A stretch of 34,970 nucleotides of DNA from an uncultured Rhodospirillaceae bacterium (GTDB lineage Bacteria; Pseudomonadota; Alphaproteobacteria; CAAGCB01; CAG-977). The stretch lies in the NCBI GenBank assembly GCA_900550445.1, contig URSF01000026.1, positions 1 to 34,970 of the forward strand. The letters are read 5' to 3'. The notes beneath the pieces were generated by a model. That model saw nothing but the letters and a program-made list of their open reading frames with translations, ran no database searches and was not told the DNA's origin. Both the position numbers and the translations under genes were made by a program. This document shows, piece after piece, positions 7,345 through 15,263 of the stretch; position 1 is the first letter of the stretch; every line of letters begins with the position of its first letter.

Positions 7345-9262
7345 CTGCCGCCTCCGTCAAACCCGTGTTGATTTGAATATTAAAGCCGAACGGATTTTCT
7401 TTGACGCGCAGACCGGCGGGAGCATTGTCAAAGACAAGTCGGATTGTCCCGTTTTGAACCGTCGGCGTTACCGTTTCGGGGGCGGACGGTTTATCGCCGT
7501 CAAACCAGCTGCCGATTTTTTTGCCAAGCCACGAACCGCTTAGATACCCGATTCCGCTGCCGATCAAGCCGCCTACGGCCGTTCCGACGCCGGGCGCGAT
7601 CATCGTCCCCAAAAACGCGCCTGCCTTTGCGCCGCCGAGCGTTCCGCCCAAACCGCCCAAAGCATTGCCGCGTTCGGCGTTGTTGTCCGACGCATATAAC
7701 GAATAACCCGCATCGGCAATCATCAGCGGCACGGCGGCCTTTGAAAGCAGTTTTCCGCCGAAACGGGCGGATTTTCCCATAAACGCGCCGAATTTGCCGA
7801 AACGTCCGGCTTTAGCGAGCTTTGCGCTTTGTTTCGCCGCACGATTGGCGGCGCGGCGGGCTTTTCGTCCCCCTTTGTCATATCCCGCGCCATATCCGCC
7901 GAACCCGCGTCCCATTTCGCCGAAGTTCGTCACATAAACGGGTTGCACGCCGTTTGACGGAACAAGCGGATTTGAAGCACCTCCTTTGTTTTTGCGAAAC
8001 ATTCCGATAATGCCGGATCCGACGTCCCACAATTTTTTCCCCGCAACCAGCGTGCCGACGGTTCCGACCCCGATTGCGGCGGTTTTTAAAACGGATTGCA
8101 GTTTTTCGGGATCGATTTTATTTAAAGCGTCGGCCAAATCTTTTATCGGTTCGGCAAGGGCGGCGTTTGAAAAGCGTTCTACGGCCGTTTTTAAACTGAC
8201 GACCGAACTGTCAAACGTTGCCGCCATACGTTCGGAAGCTTGCGTCAAATACTGTCCGTCCGCATGAACGTTCATAAAAGAATCCAAACTTCCGAAAGCC
8301 CGCGTCCTTTTATATTCCAAAGCAGCCTGCGAAAACGCGGTCATCGCTTCGCTGTCCGTGAAAACACGTCCGATTTTTGATATATCGCCGTTTGCTTTGG
8401 CGATGACGTCTTTCATGATTTCCACGCCGGAACGCATCTGCGTCGGATCATCGGCTTCAAACAGGGATATTCCGCTGTTTTTAAGGCGTTCTCTGGTCTG
8501 AACGTCGTTCAACGCGCGCATATACGCCTCCAAAGCCGTCGCGGCTTGTTCCGGTGAACCTTTGCCTTTCATAATCATCTGCATCAACGCGCCCAGTTCC
8601 GCCGTTGCTTCTTTGCCCTTACGTCCGATACCCGCGTATGCCGCCATAACGCGATTACCCTGAGTCGCCAAATCTTTTAATTCAAAAGCCCCTTGATTAC
8701 CTTGAACCGCTAACATTTCAAAGGCTTTGAAAATTTCATCCGAACTTTTTAAATCAAACTTTTCTATCAGGTTTGCAATCATCGCACCGGCGTCTTCGCC
8801 CGATGCTCCCGTTGCCGAAATGACCAGTCCCAGATTTTTGATATTTTCCGCCGCCGCGTCAAAGTCGCCCGTTTTAGAAACGATCTGCTCTATTCCTGAT
8901 ATGATCGAATCTGCCGACACGTTAATGCTGCGGTTTTGAGCGATATTATAGATTTCTTCATTTAATTTGCGCATTTCTTCATTGGATTTGTCCGCTACAA
9001 TCCCCAAACGCGCCAGCCGCGTTTCCATTGCCGCCGCCGATTTGACGGCGGCGTACATCGTGCCGCCCGAAATCAAGGCCGTGTAGCGGTTGCCAAGCTT
9101 GTCCAGCGCGCTGCCGACGGCGGGCATTGCTTTGGCCATGCGCTTTAATCCCGCTTCTCCGGATTGGGCAAAACGGTTCATCGCCTTTTGCGCCGATGCG
9201 GTCATGCGCGCAAAATTGCCCTTTAAATCCAGTATTAAAGCGTATTTTAATTTATCGCTCAT
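7337..9262 (-). CDS. tail tape measure protein (gp42)
   Basis: 641 residues, the longest late gene product, located between the tail chaperone and gpN as tape measure proteins always are. The N-terminal half has the TP901/Mu tape-measure pattern: AKAMPAVGSALDKLGNRYTA near residue 45, VISATGASGEDAGAMIANLI near 140, and FELKDLATQGNRVMAAYAGI near 195. The C-terminal part has a basic segment (residues about 465-490) and an extended glycine/alanine-rich hydrophobic stretch (GGLGGTLGGAKAGAFLG and GVGTAVGGLIGSGIGYLSG), suitable for membrane insertion during DNA injection. Length determines tail length; at ~0.15 nm per residue it would predict roughly a 95-nm tail, which is inference. The ATG overlaps the stop of the frameshift extension of gp41. 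Confidence 0.93.
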   Translation of the reverse strand: MSDKLKYALILDLKGNFARMTASAQKAMNRFAQSGEAGLKRMAKAMPAVGSALDKLGNRYTALISGGTMYAAVKSAAAMETRLARLGIVADKSNEEMRKLNEEIYNIAQNRSINVSADSIISGIEQIVSKTGDFDAAAENIKNLGLVISATGASGEDAGAMIANLIEKFDLKSSDEIFKAFEMLAVQGNQGAFELKDLATQGNRVMAAYAGIGRKGKEATAELGALMQMIMKGKGSPEQAATALEAYMRALNDVQTRERLKNSGISLFEADDPTQMRSGVEIMKDVIAKANGDISKIGRVFTDSEAMTAFSQAALEYKRTRAFGSLDSFMNVHADGQYLTQASERMAATFDSSVVSLKTAVERFSNAALAEPIKDLADALNKIDPEKLQSVLKTAAIGVGTVGTLVAGKKLWDVGSGIIGMFRKNKGGASNPLVPSNGVQPVYVTNFGEMGRGFGGYGAGYDKGGRKARRAANRAAKQSAKLAKAGRFGKFGAFMGKSARFGGKLLSKAAVPLMIADAGYSLYASDNNAERGNALGGLGGTLGGAKAGAFLGTMIAPGVGTAVGGLIGSGIGYLSGSWLGKKIGSWFDGDKPSAPETVTPTVQNGTIRLVFDNAPAGLRVKENPFGFNIQINTGLTEAADG

Positions 9263-9730
9263 GGTTCAACCTCAATGTCCGTCAGCCGCATTAAGCGTTT
9301 CAGGGGAATATCCAAAAAATCAGCCGTATTTTTGCCGGCGCGCATCAAACGCGCCGCCAGTTTAAGTATTTCTGGATACGCCCCGATGATCTCGCCCCCT
9401 GCGTTCCAGCTTGACCGCCGCCTCCGCCTTTTCCAGTTCATCGACGGCGTCCTGAAGAATGTCTAAATCGCGTTCACTCAAACTCAAAAGTTCCGCCAAA
9501 GACAGGGGCATTTGAACATTGCCCAAACGGCCGATGCGCCGCCTGAGCGTTTCCATACCGACCCGAACGGGCGAAGCGACGACGACAGGCGAACCTTCCG
9601 CGCCGATGACGACGCGTTCGGCGGCTTCGTGCGCTTCCAAGATGTCGCGGGCGGTCAGGTCGCGCAGCGTTACGTCCTTATGAACCGTTTCGCCGATTTT
9701 CAACCCGTCGATCAGTTTGATTTCCGTCAT
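9259..9730 (-). CDS. gp41 -2 frameshift fusion (tail chaperone long form)
   Basis: At A-GGG-GG (minus strand 9400-9395) the P-site codon GGG at 9397-9395 can slip back two bases and re-pair perfectly with GGG at 9399-9397. Reading then resumes as GGC GAG ATC and continues for about 45 codons (GEIIGAYPEILKLAARLMRA ... RLTDIEVEP) to a TGA at 9259-9261. The fused product would be about 157 residues. Its stop overlaps the tape measure ATG as ATGA. Conserved programmed frameshifts in the two-gene tail-chaperone region are established for dsDNA phages, and Mu is described as using a -2 shift. The 3' frame has a tape-measure-chaperone-like composition and no good start of its own (its only early ATG, at 9441, lacks a ribosome site). 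Confidence 0.75.
9362..9730 (-). CDS. tail assembly chaperone gp41 (0-frame product)
   Basis: 122 residues, small and acidic, matching the Mu gp41 / P2 gpE type tail assembly chaperones (IKLIDGLKIGETVHKDVTLR, then LTARDILEAHEAAERV; later LGNVQMPLSLAELLSLSERD). These proteins coat the tape measure before tube polymerisation. Near its 3' end a run of five G residues (9395-9399) lies in the codons AGG GGG CGA, and a second open frame in the -2/+1 register runs from there to the tape measure start. The 0-frame product ends RGVSRNT. Start is directly downstream of the tube gene with a four-base overlap at 9727-9730. Confidence 0.88.
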   Translation of the reverse strand: MTEIKLIDGLKIGETVHKDVTLRDLTARDILEAHEAAERVVIGAEGSPVVVASPVRVGMETLRRRIGRLGNVQMPLSLAELLSLSERDLDILQDAVDELEKAEAAVKLERRGRDHRGVSRNT

Positions 9731-10077
9731 GATATTTTCTCCGACGTTCTGGATTTAAACGTTACCGTCATGCCGTCGGCGGATACGGCTTCGGGCTGTT
9801 CGTGCCAGGCATGAGGCATTGACCACGACTGTCCGGTATCGGCCGTAAACACGACCGTTACGTCGTCCATTTTGTTGATCGCGTCGGGATCTGCCGTCGC
9901 GTTAATGTTCAGTTTGCCCGTCAATGTCGCGCCCTGTTTCTTTTCGGAAAAGCCGCGACCTTCCAGTTTGTCTTCGCGGACAATGCCAGACGGGGTAAAT
10001 TCGCAGTCTTCGAGCTCGAACTCTTTGCCGTCCGCCTTGACCGTCCCCGTGCCGTAATATTTGAAAGGATTTGTCAT
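9727..10077 (-). CDS. tail tube protein (Mu gpM)
   Basis: 116 residues, matching the length of the Mu gpM tail tube. The sequence TNPFKYYGTGTVKADGKEFE at the N terminus, followed by FTPSGIVREDKLEGRGFSEK and later ATLTGKLNINATADPDAINK, fits a small beta-barrel tube subunit. It polymerises into the hollow inner tube through which DNA passes. It lies nine bases downstream of the sheath gene and overlaps gp41, the invariant sheath-tube-chaperone order. The ATG is preceded by AGGGGGCATC, a strong ribosome site suitable for a highly expressed structural protein. Confidence 0.9.
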   Translation of the reverse strand: MTNPFKYYGTGTVKADGKEFELEDCEFTPSGIVREDKLEGRGFSEKKQGATLTGKLNINATADPDAINKMDDVTVVFTADTGQSWSMPHAWHEQPEAVSADGMTVTFKSRTSEKIS

Positions 10078-10086
10078 GATGCCCCC

Positions 10087-11541
10087 TTACAGAATGAATT
10101 GAATTTTGCCCGCAACGACGCGCAGGTTGTTGATAACGTCGGGCTGAAGCAGCTGGTTTAAACGCTCCGTATCCGTCGTGTCGCGTTCGGAAACGACGCT
10201 TTCTTTGAACGCGTCAAAGTTTTCGATCAGCCCTGCGTCATACCAGTCGCGCGCCAAAGCGACGGCTTCGCCTTTGCCGACCAGTGGCGTCATGACGGCT
10301 TGTCCGTCGGAAACGGGATAACCGTCGTCGGCCAACTTGTGGCGCGGGAACTTTTGTTCAAAGCGCAAAACATACGAATAGCGCAGATAAGTTAGAGTCT
10401 TTAACGTCGTTAAATCTAAATAAGACACATCTTCGTTCCCCGCGGCGTTTGTGCGGTAAGACGTAACGACGCGTTCGATCAGGACATTGCCGCCCGTATC
10501 GGCTTTGGCCGTTGCAACGCCCGAACGCAAAAGCAGGTCGCGTTCTTCGCGGGTCAGCGGCGTTTTCGACGGTTTGGAACCCGTCAAAGCCAAAGTACGA
10601 TATTGGCGGGCGGGGTCGATTTGCGATTGATACGCGACAATACCGGCCAACCGCGCCGCGCGTTCTTCGGGCGGATCCGGCGTTTTAGAGCATTCGACAT
10701 AAACGATATGCGGGCTGTTTGCGGCTTCGGCCGCCGTAATGATTTCGGATAACGTACCGCTTAAACCGGAAAAGACCGTTCCTTCGATGCGTTCCATCGC
10801 ATTGAACCGGCGCGCCATTTCTGTTTTCAGCAAGGCCGTGTTCGCCGCGTCGGTATAGGGACAGACAATATCCGTATAGACCGTGTCGCCCATAGCCGCG
10901 ACGGCTTCTGCCAAATCGGGGTTTCCGGATCCGGAGGTTGTTTTTTCGATGCTGACCGTAACGCCTTGCGGCAGGTCTTCGCCCGTGTAATAGTTCAGCG
11001 AGATGTCAATATTGTTTCCGACTTCGCCTTTGGCTTTGGCGGTTATGACGACGCCGTCGTCGCTGCTTTGCGCCGTAACGGGCAGGTCGGGCGATGCGGA
11101 AATCTTGGCTGCGATTGCCGTATACAAGGTTGCCGCCGTCGTTGCGGACGTTACGTCAACGGTGATTCTTTGTCCGCCGATATACAGGCAAACCGTTCCC
11201 GCCGACGGCGATTCGGCAACTGTTGCCGTCAGCGTATAAACCGCCGCCGTGCCGCTTGACGCCGTAACCGGCAGGACATAAAGCGTGTTAAACGTATTTG
11301 TTTCCCGCCATGCCTTGACCATTCTGGCGCATTCCGATCCCGCGCCGAACAACAATGCCGGATTATCGGAAGCCGTTACCAATCGCGGCGACAACGCCGT
11401 TGCCGACCCCGTCGTTTTTTGCCCGATGATCAGCCCGACCGACGCTTTGCCCGGCAGGTTTTTTAACGCGCCCGAATTATCGATTTCAACATAAACGCCC
11501 GGAACGCGCGTTTGCGGGATTTCATTAAAAGAAACCGGCAT
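10087..11541 (-). CDS. tail sheath protein (Mu gpL)
   Basis: 484 residues, against about 495 for Mu gpL. The start MPVSFNEIPQTRVPGVYVEI with GALKNLPGKASVGLIIGQKT is the conserved sheath N terminus. Further conserved elements are DIVCPYTDAANTALLKTEMA, the region GTVFSGLSGTLSEI, PSKTPLTREERDLLLRSGVA and TTLKTLTYLRYSYVLRFEQK near the C-terminal core. The sheath contracts around the tube at infection. The ATG at 11539-11541 shares one base with the TAA of the gp38-like gene (TAATG), so translation is coupled. Confidence is high from motif order and neighbours. Confidence 0.95.
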   Translation of the reverse strand: MPVSFNEIPQTRVPGVYVEIDNSGALKNLPGKASVGLIIGQKTTGSATALSPRLVTASDNPALLFGAGSECARMVKAWRETNTFNTLYVLPVTASSGTAAVYTLTATVAESPSAGTVCLYIGGQRITVDVTSATTAATLYTAIAAKISASPDLPVTAQSSDDGVVITAKAKGEVGNNIDISLNYYTGEDLPQGVTVSIEKTTSGSGNPDLAEAVAAMGDTVYTDIVCPYTDAANTALLKTEMARRFNAMERIEGTVFSGLSGTLSEIITAAEAANSPHIVYVECSKTPDPPEERAARLAGIVAYQSQIDPARQYRTLALTGSKPSKTPLTREERDLLLRSGVATAKADTGGNVLIERVVTSYRTNAAGNEDVSYLDLTTLKTLTYLRYSYVLRFEQKFPRHKLADDGYPVSDGQAVMTPLVGKGEAVALARDWYDAGLIENFDAFKESVVSERDTTDTERLNQLLQPDVINNLRVVAGKIQFIL

Positions 11542-11711
11542 TATTTACCCCCTTTCTTTACTTCAGTTACAATTTCGACGTCGCCGTCGTTAATGCGGCG
11601 GATCCAGTACGTTTCCCGTTCGACCGTTTCGCCCTCGACAGCCAATCTTTCGCCGTTCGGCTTTAAGACCGTCAGGCCTTTTTTCGGCCTTAATTTAATG
11701 GTTTTATTCAT
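11541..11711 (-). CDS. gp38-like small tail protein (DUF2635 family)
   Basis: A 56-residue ORF (MNKTIKLRPKKGLTVLKPNG at the start, then GETVERETYWIRRINDGDVE, ending KKGGK). DUF2635 proteins are short (50-65 residues) with an N-terminal 'l-x-P-x-x-G-x-x-V-x-x-P' strand and a central W-x-R-R-l-x-d-G-D segment, and they always lie just upstream of the sheath gene in Mu-like phages; both hold here. It overlaps the gp37-like gene by eight bases and the sheath by one. The ATG is preceded by GGGGGAAAA. Its virion role is unknown. Confidence 0.85.
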   Translation of the reverse strand: MNKTIKLRPKKGLTVLKPNGERLAVEGETVERETYWIRRINDGDVEIVTEVKKGGK

Positions 11712-12270
11712 TTTTCCCCCTGATGTTCGTTAAAGTTTCACTGTTAAATTCGGGCAGTTCCCAATCGGCGTGAAGCCTTAAAAACTCCGCTAAATCGCCG
11801 CCCGTCTTATCGGCCGCCGCCATGACGTAGGACGTTTCAAATTCGAGCGCGAAGACCGAAGCGAAAAATCCGGAAACAGCCGTATTTAACAACGGGACTG
11901 TTCTCTTATGTTCAAACGGAACGATGTTCAGCCCGATGTCGCTGCCGTGCAAAAGAGCTTTAATATCCTGTAATATCTGATACGTCCCGACTTCGCCTTG
12001 TTTGTCGCCGAAACGCGCCGAACGTTCGTTTCTGACGTTGCGGGTCAGAATGATGATTGAAAAGGATGCTGTGCATTCCATGCCTTTGGCGGTGTTCTGC
12101 GTGTTGTCTTCGCCCGTAAAGGCAACCCAAACCGCCGGAGCGGACGTTTTGACCAGTTTGACAAGATCGTCGTCGAACTGCGCCTTATAGCTTTCGACCA
12201 GTTTCAGACGATAACCCAAATCAGCTGATTTAATCTTTTGAATAACGGCGTTTTCGATTTTTCCGATCAT
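11704..12270 (-). CDS. gp37-like tail terminator-region protein (DUF1834)
   Basis: 188 residues, the usual DUF1834 length. MIGKIENAVIQKIKSADLGY at the N terminus, the segment APAVWVAFTGEDNTQNTAKG, and GEVGTYQILQDIKALLHGSD match Mu gp37 homologues, which resemble tail-completion/terminator proteins. It follows the gpG-like gene with an ATGA overlap at 12267-12270 and precedes gp38 and the sheath. A function in joining head and tail or capping the tail tube is inferred from position. Confidence 0.85.
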   Translation of the reverse strand: MIGKIENAVIQKIKSADLGYRLKLVESYKAQFDDDLVKLVKTSAPAVWVAFTGEDNTQNTAKGMECTASFSIIILTRNVRNERSARFGDKQGEVGTYQILQDIKALLHGSDIGLNIVPFEHKRTVPLLNTAVSGFFASVFALEFETSYVMAAADKTGGDLAEFLRLHADWELPEFNSETLTNIRGKNE

Positions 12271-12737
12271 TTTAAAGTCTCCGTTAAAAGCGTGTTTAAT
12301 TCGTCTTTAACGGCTTCTTTGTCCGTTTCGGAAACGCCCAGAAACGGACGCGCCGGAATGACGACGGATTTTGCAAAAACTTCGCGCCCGTTGATTTTAA
12401 AGCGCAGATATTTTGCTTTTTTCGCCGTAATTACGCCGCCGAACTGGTGAATGCCGGCATAAATGCGGTTTGTGCCGATAACGGCGGTTTTATCGTCGCT
12501 TTTGTTCGTAATGCTGCGGCGTAAAAGTCCGCTGAGCGTCAATGTCTGCCCGCCGTTTTTAACGCCTTTTTTCCATTTGTTGCCTTCGGGATCCGTTTCA
12601 TCGACGAAGCGTTCCTTCGTTGAAGCCGTCAACATTCGTGCGACGTGTTTCAGAAGCAGGCCGGTGCTGCCGCCTAAACGTTTTAAGCCGTCGCCGACGT
12701 CAAACAGATCGTTTAAATCAAAGCGCAACTGCGGCAT
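12267..12737 (-). CDS. virion morphogenesis protein gpG-like (Phage_tail_S)
   Basis: 156 residues, close to Mu gpG. The sequence MLTASTKERFVDETDPEGNK-WKK, followed by LTLSGLLRRSITNKSDDKTA, IYAGIHQFGGVI and IPARPFLGVSETDKEAV, is the signature of the Phage_tail_S/virion morphogenesis family (tail completion proteins of P2 S and Mu G type). It acts in joining head and tail. In Mu, gene G lies between F and I; here it lies between gp36 and gp37, a rearrangement relative to Mu although seen in other Mu-like phages. It begins one base after the end of gp36. Confidence 0.88.
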   Translation of the reverse strand: MPQLRFDLNDLFDVGDGLKRLGGSTGLLLKHVARMLTASTKERFVDETDPEGNKWKKGVKNGGQTLTLSGLLRRSITNKSDDKTAVIGTNRIYAGIHQFGGVITAKKAKYLRFKINGREVFAKSVVIPARPFLGVSETDKEAVKDELNTLLTETLK

Positions 12738-12738
12738 T

Positions 12739-13167
12739 TTAAAATCCCTTCATGCTGTTTTGGTTAAACAGACGCTCGGCGCCGCCGACAATGACCAGCG
12801 GCGCGCCCTGTTCAGGCGGCGTTCCTTCGGGGTCGCTTAAAAGCAAATCGCCTTTGGCAATATCGCGCAAAACCTTGACGGCGGCGTCATAAGCGTCTTT
12901 GACAACCTCGGTGACGGCTGTTTTGTACAGGTAAAACCGTGCGATTTCGCAGCACAGGCGCGTCAAAACGGGCGGAACGGCCGATAAAGGCAGCGTATGG
13001 CGTACCCGGATATATCCGTTCATAAAGGCCGTCGCATCGTTTAAGGCCGTTTCAACAACCGCCGTTTCCTCCGCGCTCAGGTCTTCGCCCGCCGCGTCGG
13101 TCAGCTGTAACAGCTCTAAAACGCCGAAACGTTCTTTCATGTTTTGAATATCCGCGTACGCTTTCAT
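12739..13167 (-). CDS. gp36-like head-tail protein (DUF1320)
   Basis: 142 residues, typical of DUF1320 (about 140). The family pattern MKAYADIQNMKERFGVLELL-QLTD, ALNDATAFMNGYIRVRHTLP, CCEIARFYLYKTA and the C-terminal GGAERLFNQNSMKGF are all present. Mu gp36 and relatives belong to the head-completion/connector-type proteins (HK97 gp6-like topology) that sit between portal and tail. Located between gp35 and gpG; the ATG at 13165-13167 is immediately followed upstream by the TAA of gp35, so spacing is zero. Confidence 0.88.
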   Translation of the reverse strand: MKAYADIQNMKERFGVLELLQLTDAAGEDLSAEETAVVETALNDATAFMNGYIRVRHTLPLSAVPPVLTRLCCEIARFYLYKTAVTEVVKDAYDAAVKVLRDIAKGDLLLSDPEGTPPEQGAPLVIVGGAERLFNQNSMKGF

Positions 13168-13431
13168 TTATTTGCCCTTTTTGCCGTTGCTTTTGTCGGA
13201 TTTCGGGGCATCTTTCCCGTTTTCTTCCTGTTTCTGCTCCGTCGGTTCGGTTTCGGGCTTTTTCTCCTCAACCTCGAAAAAACGGACGGACAGACGCGGT
13301 TCGTTCTTGATCTGCTCCAGCTGTTCTTTGCTAAAGGCATCAACGCGGTGAACCGTTTTAACGTTCGGGTGGGCGACGCCGCCGCGCCTGAAACCGTCAA
13401 CGGCTGAAATGATTTCAACGTATTTCGTCAT
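13168..13431 (-). CDS. gp35-like protein with FluMu N-terminal domain
   Basis: 87 residues from the ATG at 13429-13431, chosen because AAAGGGGGAACA stands directly upstream; the longer frame to 13458 would overlap the capsid gene and has no better ribosome site. The N-terminal half (YVEIISAVDGFRRGGVAHPN, then VDAFSKEQLEQIKNEPRLSV) matches the FluMu N-terminal domain of Mu gp35/HI1506-type proteins, with the conserved GFRR-x-G. The C-terminal third is a highly charged Glu/Lys/Gln tail (EEKKPETEPTEQKQEE...). It lies between capsid and gp36. Role in the head is unknown. Confidence 0.8.
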   Translation of the reverse strand: MTKYVEIISAVDGFRRGGVAHPNVKTVHRVDAFSKEQLEQIKNEPRLSVRFFEVEEKKPETEPTEQKQEENGKDAPKSDKSNGKKGK

Positions 13432-13445
13432 TGTTCCCCCTTTCT

Positions 13446-14327
13446 TCAGGCCAGCCACGGGCTGACAAGGATTTCAACGACGCCCTTGTTCGGGTTGGTC
13501 GTGCCGTCCGCCAGCTTTTCGGATTCAATGACTGTTTTTGCCGCCGCGCGCAAAGAAGGCGGAACGACCAGCAGCGTCGGACGGTTGTTTAACGGTTTGC
13601 CGTTCGGCTGTTTCATGCTCATCATCGCGGCGAAAACCGTGTTGAAATTCGCCGTTGTCAGGTCTTGTTTCGAGCAATACGCCATCTGCCAGAACCCGTA
13701 GCCGGCGTTTCCGCGAAAATCGACGCCGTAAAGGATTTCGCCGCGTTTAAAGACGGGTTCGGCTTCTTCGTTGTCGATTGTGACCAGATTTGCGGGCGTA
13801 CGGGGTTGCCAGATCAGAGGTTTTAAGGGGCGTGCGGTATTTAACAGATACCATGCCGCGCCGCTTCCCGTCGTAAAGTTCGACACGCTTTCGCCGCCGA
13901 CGTCGTGGTCGGTATCAAAGAAATACTGGCCGTCGTAACACACCGTCGACATGCCGTTTTTCAAAAGTTCTCCGAAAATCAGGCTGTCGGGGTGCGTTTT
14001 CGCGCCGTATGCCAGTTCTTTCATGATGATGCCGTATTTCCCGACCTCGTCGTCTTCGATATCGTCTTTTTTAACGGCGACGGTTCCTTCAAACTTTTTG
14101 TTTTTGATGGTGTAGTCGTATTCGGTCAGGTTCTGAATGACGCGATCGCCCGCCCATTCGCGGATATTGATTGTCTGACCGATCCAGTCATAGGTGTTTG
14201 ATTTTTTCGATGACGGAATCGTTGTTGCGACTTTTTCATAATCGCTGGGCGTTTCTTCAAAAGCCTGCTTGAACGTTCCTTTTAAAGCGGTATTCAGTGC
14301 CGCCAGTTTTTCAGTCGTAATTTTCAT
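13446..14327 (-). CDS. major capsid protein (Mu gpT)
   Basis: 293 residues, against about 305 for Mu gpT. The N terminus MKITTEKLAALNTALKGTFK-QAFEE, then IPSSKKSNTYDWIGQTINIR-EWAGDR, YTIKNKKFEGTVAVKKDDIE-DDEVG and the C-terminal NRPTLLVVPPSLRAAA are the well-known pattern of the Mu-like major head subunit. It assembles around the Z scaffold encoded upstream and is matured with the gpI protease. A ribosome site (GGAGGAAAT) is close to the ATG. It lies 11 bases after the decoration protein, the standard I-(33)-T order. Confidence 0.95.
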   Translation of the reverse strand: MKITTEKLAALNTALKGTFKQAFEETPSDYEKVATTIPSSKKSNTYDWIGQTINIREWAGDRVIQNLTEYDYTIKNKKFEGTVAVKKDDIEDDEVGKYGIIMKELAYGAKTHPDSLIFGELLKNGMSTVCYDGQYFFDTDHDVGGESVSNFTTGSGAAWYLLNTARPLKPLIWQPRTPANLVTIDNEEAEPVFKRGEILYGVDFRGNAGYGFWQMAYCSKQDLTTANFNTVFAAMMSMKQPNGKPLNNRPTLLVVPPSLRAAAKTVIESEKLADGTTNPNKGVVEILVSPWLA

Positions 14328-14338
14328 ATTTCCTCCGT

Positions 14339-14746
14339 TTAATCAAATCTGACGGCGACGAAATCGCCTTCGACGTCAATGACTTTTCCGGCTTTGGAGC
14401 GCGTCGGTGCAGAACCGCTGCCTTTACCGTCCGTTGCGGCGACTTCGGCCGCGCCCGACAGATAACAATCGCTTTCAATATGCGCGCGGGTCACTTTGTC
14501 GGCAGAGCTGTTTTTCAGCAAAAACACGCCCTTTTTGACTAACGCTTTTTCTTCGCCGTCCGTCGTTCCCCCGGTAACGGTTTCTTCGATGCGGCCGACG
14601 GCTTTCAAATCCGTTGCCGCCGAGGCGGGAACCAAATATCCGCTCGCGTCCAAACAGCCGATTTCTCCGGCGCATACCTTTGTGTCGGCTTTAACGGGGT
14701 GGACGATCAGAATGCCGTCCCGTTCTTTTGTATCTACCTGCGGCAT
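14339..14746 (-). CDS. capsid decoration/cement-like protein (DUF2190-like)
   Basis: 135 residues located between the protease/scaffold and the capsid gene, where Mu-like phages carry a small head decoration protein. The sequence ILIVHPVKADTKVCAGEIGC-LDASGYLVPAS followed by AVGRIEETVTGGTTDGEEKA resembles the DUF2190-type beta-tulip capsid cement fold (a 'G-x-i-v-x-v-d-x-x-G-y-x-v-p-A' repeat). The protein is rich in Ala, Gly, Val and charged residues and has no membrane segment. Assignment relies on position and general resemblance. Confidence 0.7.
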   Translation of the reverse strand: MPQVDTKERDGILIVHPVKADTKVCAGEIGCLDASGYLVPASAATDLKAVGRIEETVTGGTTDGEEKALVKKGVFLLKNSSADKVTRAHIESDCYLSGAAEVAATDGKGSGSAPTRSKAGKVIDVEGDFVAVRFD

Positions 14747-14747
14747 A

Positions 14748-15263
14748 TTATTTTCCTTTCTTAAAAGTTTCCGATGAAATGCCCATGATTTCGCAGATTT
14801 CCTTTTCGTCTTCGCTCAAAGCGTCACAGGCGGGTTTGGGCGGTTCGCCCGCTGCCGAAGACGGCGCGGACACTTTGGGCATTTTTGAAACGAATTCGTT
14901 CAATGCCATTTCGCCCATTTTTTTGCAGATCTCTTTGGCGTTTTCCTTTAAAACCGGCGGCAGACGGCCGTCGCGGATCGCGGCGTTGACCGCGTTTTCC
15001 GCCTTTTCTTCGGCGCGTTCGGCTTTGATTTCGTTTAATTCGCGGGTCAGCTCGGTCACTTTGTCGATCTCAACGAACTTGGCGGGATCCGCTTTTGTTT
15101 CGTTTATTGCTTTGACAATCGCTTCGGCTTTGGCTTCGCAGTTAAGAGCGGCGGCGATGTCGTTTAATTCCTTTTGCGCGGCTTTCAGTTCGCTGATGCG
15201 CAACAGTGCTTTGTCTTCGTCAGGCGCGTCCAATGCCTGACAAAGGGCTTTTTCCTTGTCCAT
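14748..15263 (-). CDS. internal-start head scaffold (Mu gpZ-like)
   Basis: Within the protease frame an ATG at 15261-15263 (MDKEKALCQALDAPDEDKAL) is preceded by a strong Shine-Dalgarno, AAAGGAG, six bases upstream; a second in-frame ATG at 15267-15269 is too close to it. The product would be 171 residues, rich in charged helices (ELTRELNEIKAERAEEKAEN), as expected of a capsid scaffold. In Mu and related phages, the scaffold Z is translated from an internal start in the 3' part of gene I, and the ratio of scaffold to protease depends on that start. The site here is seen directly; its use is inferred. Confidence 0.8.
   Translation of the reverse strand: MDKEKALCQALDAPDEDKALLRISELKAAQKELNDIAAALNCEAKAEAIVKAINETKADPAKFVEIDKVTELTRELNEIKAERAEEKAENAVNAAIRDGRLPPVLKENAKEICKKMGEMALNEFVSKMPKVSAPSSAAGEPPKPACDALSEDEKEICEIMGISSETFKKGK

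Noticed and set aside
13164..13418. 84-residue Arg/Ser-rich frame over gp35
   Set aside because: Out-of-frame translation of the gp35 gene; gp35 has the FluMu-type domain and the good ribosome site.
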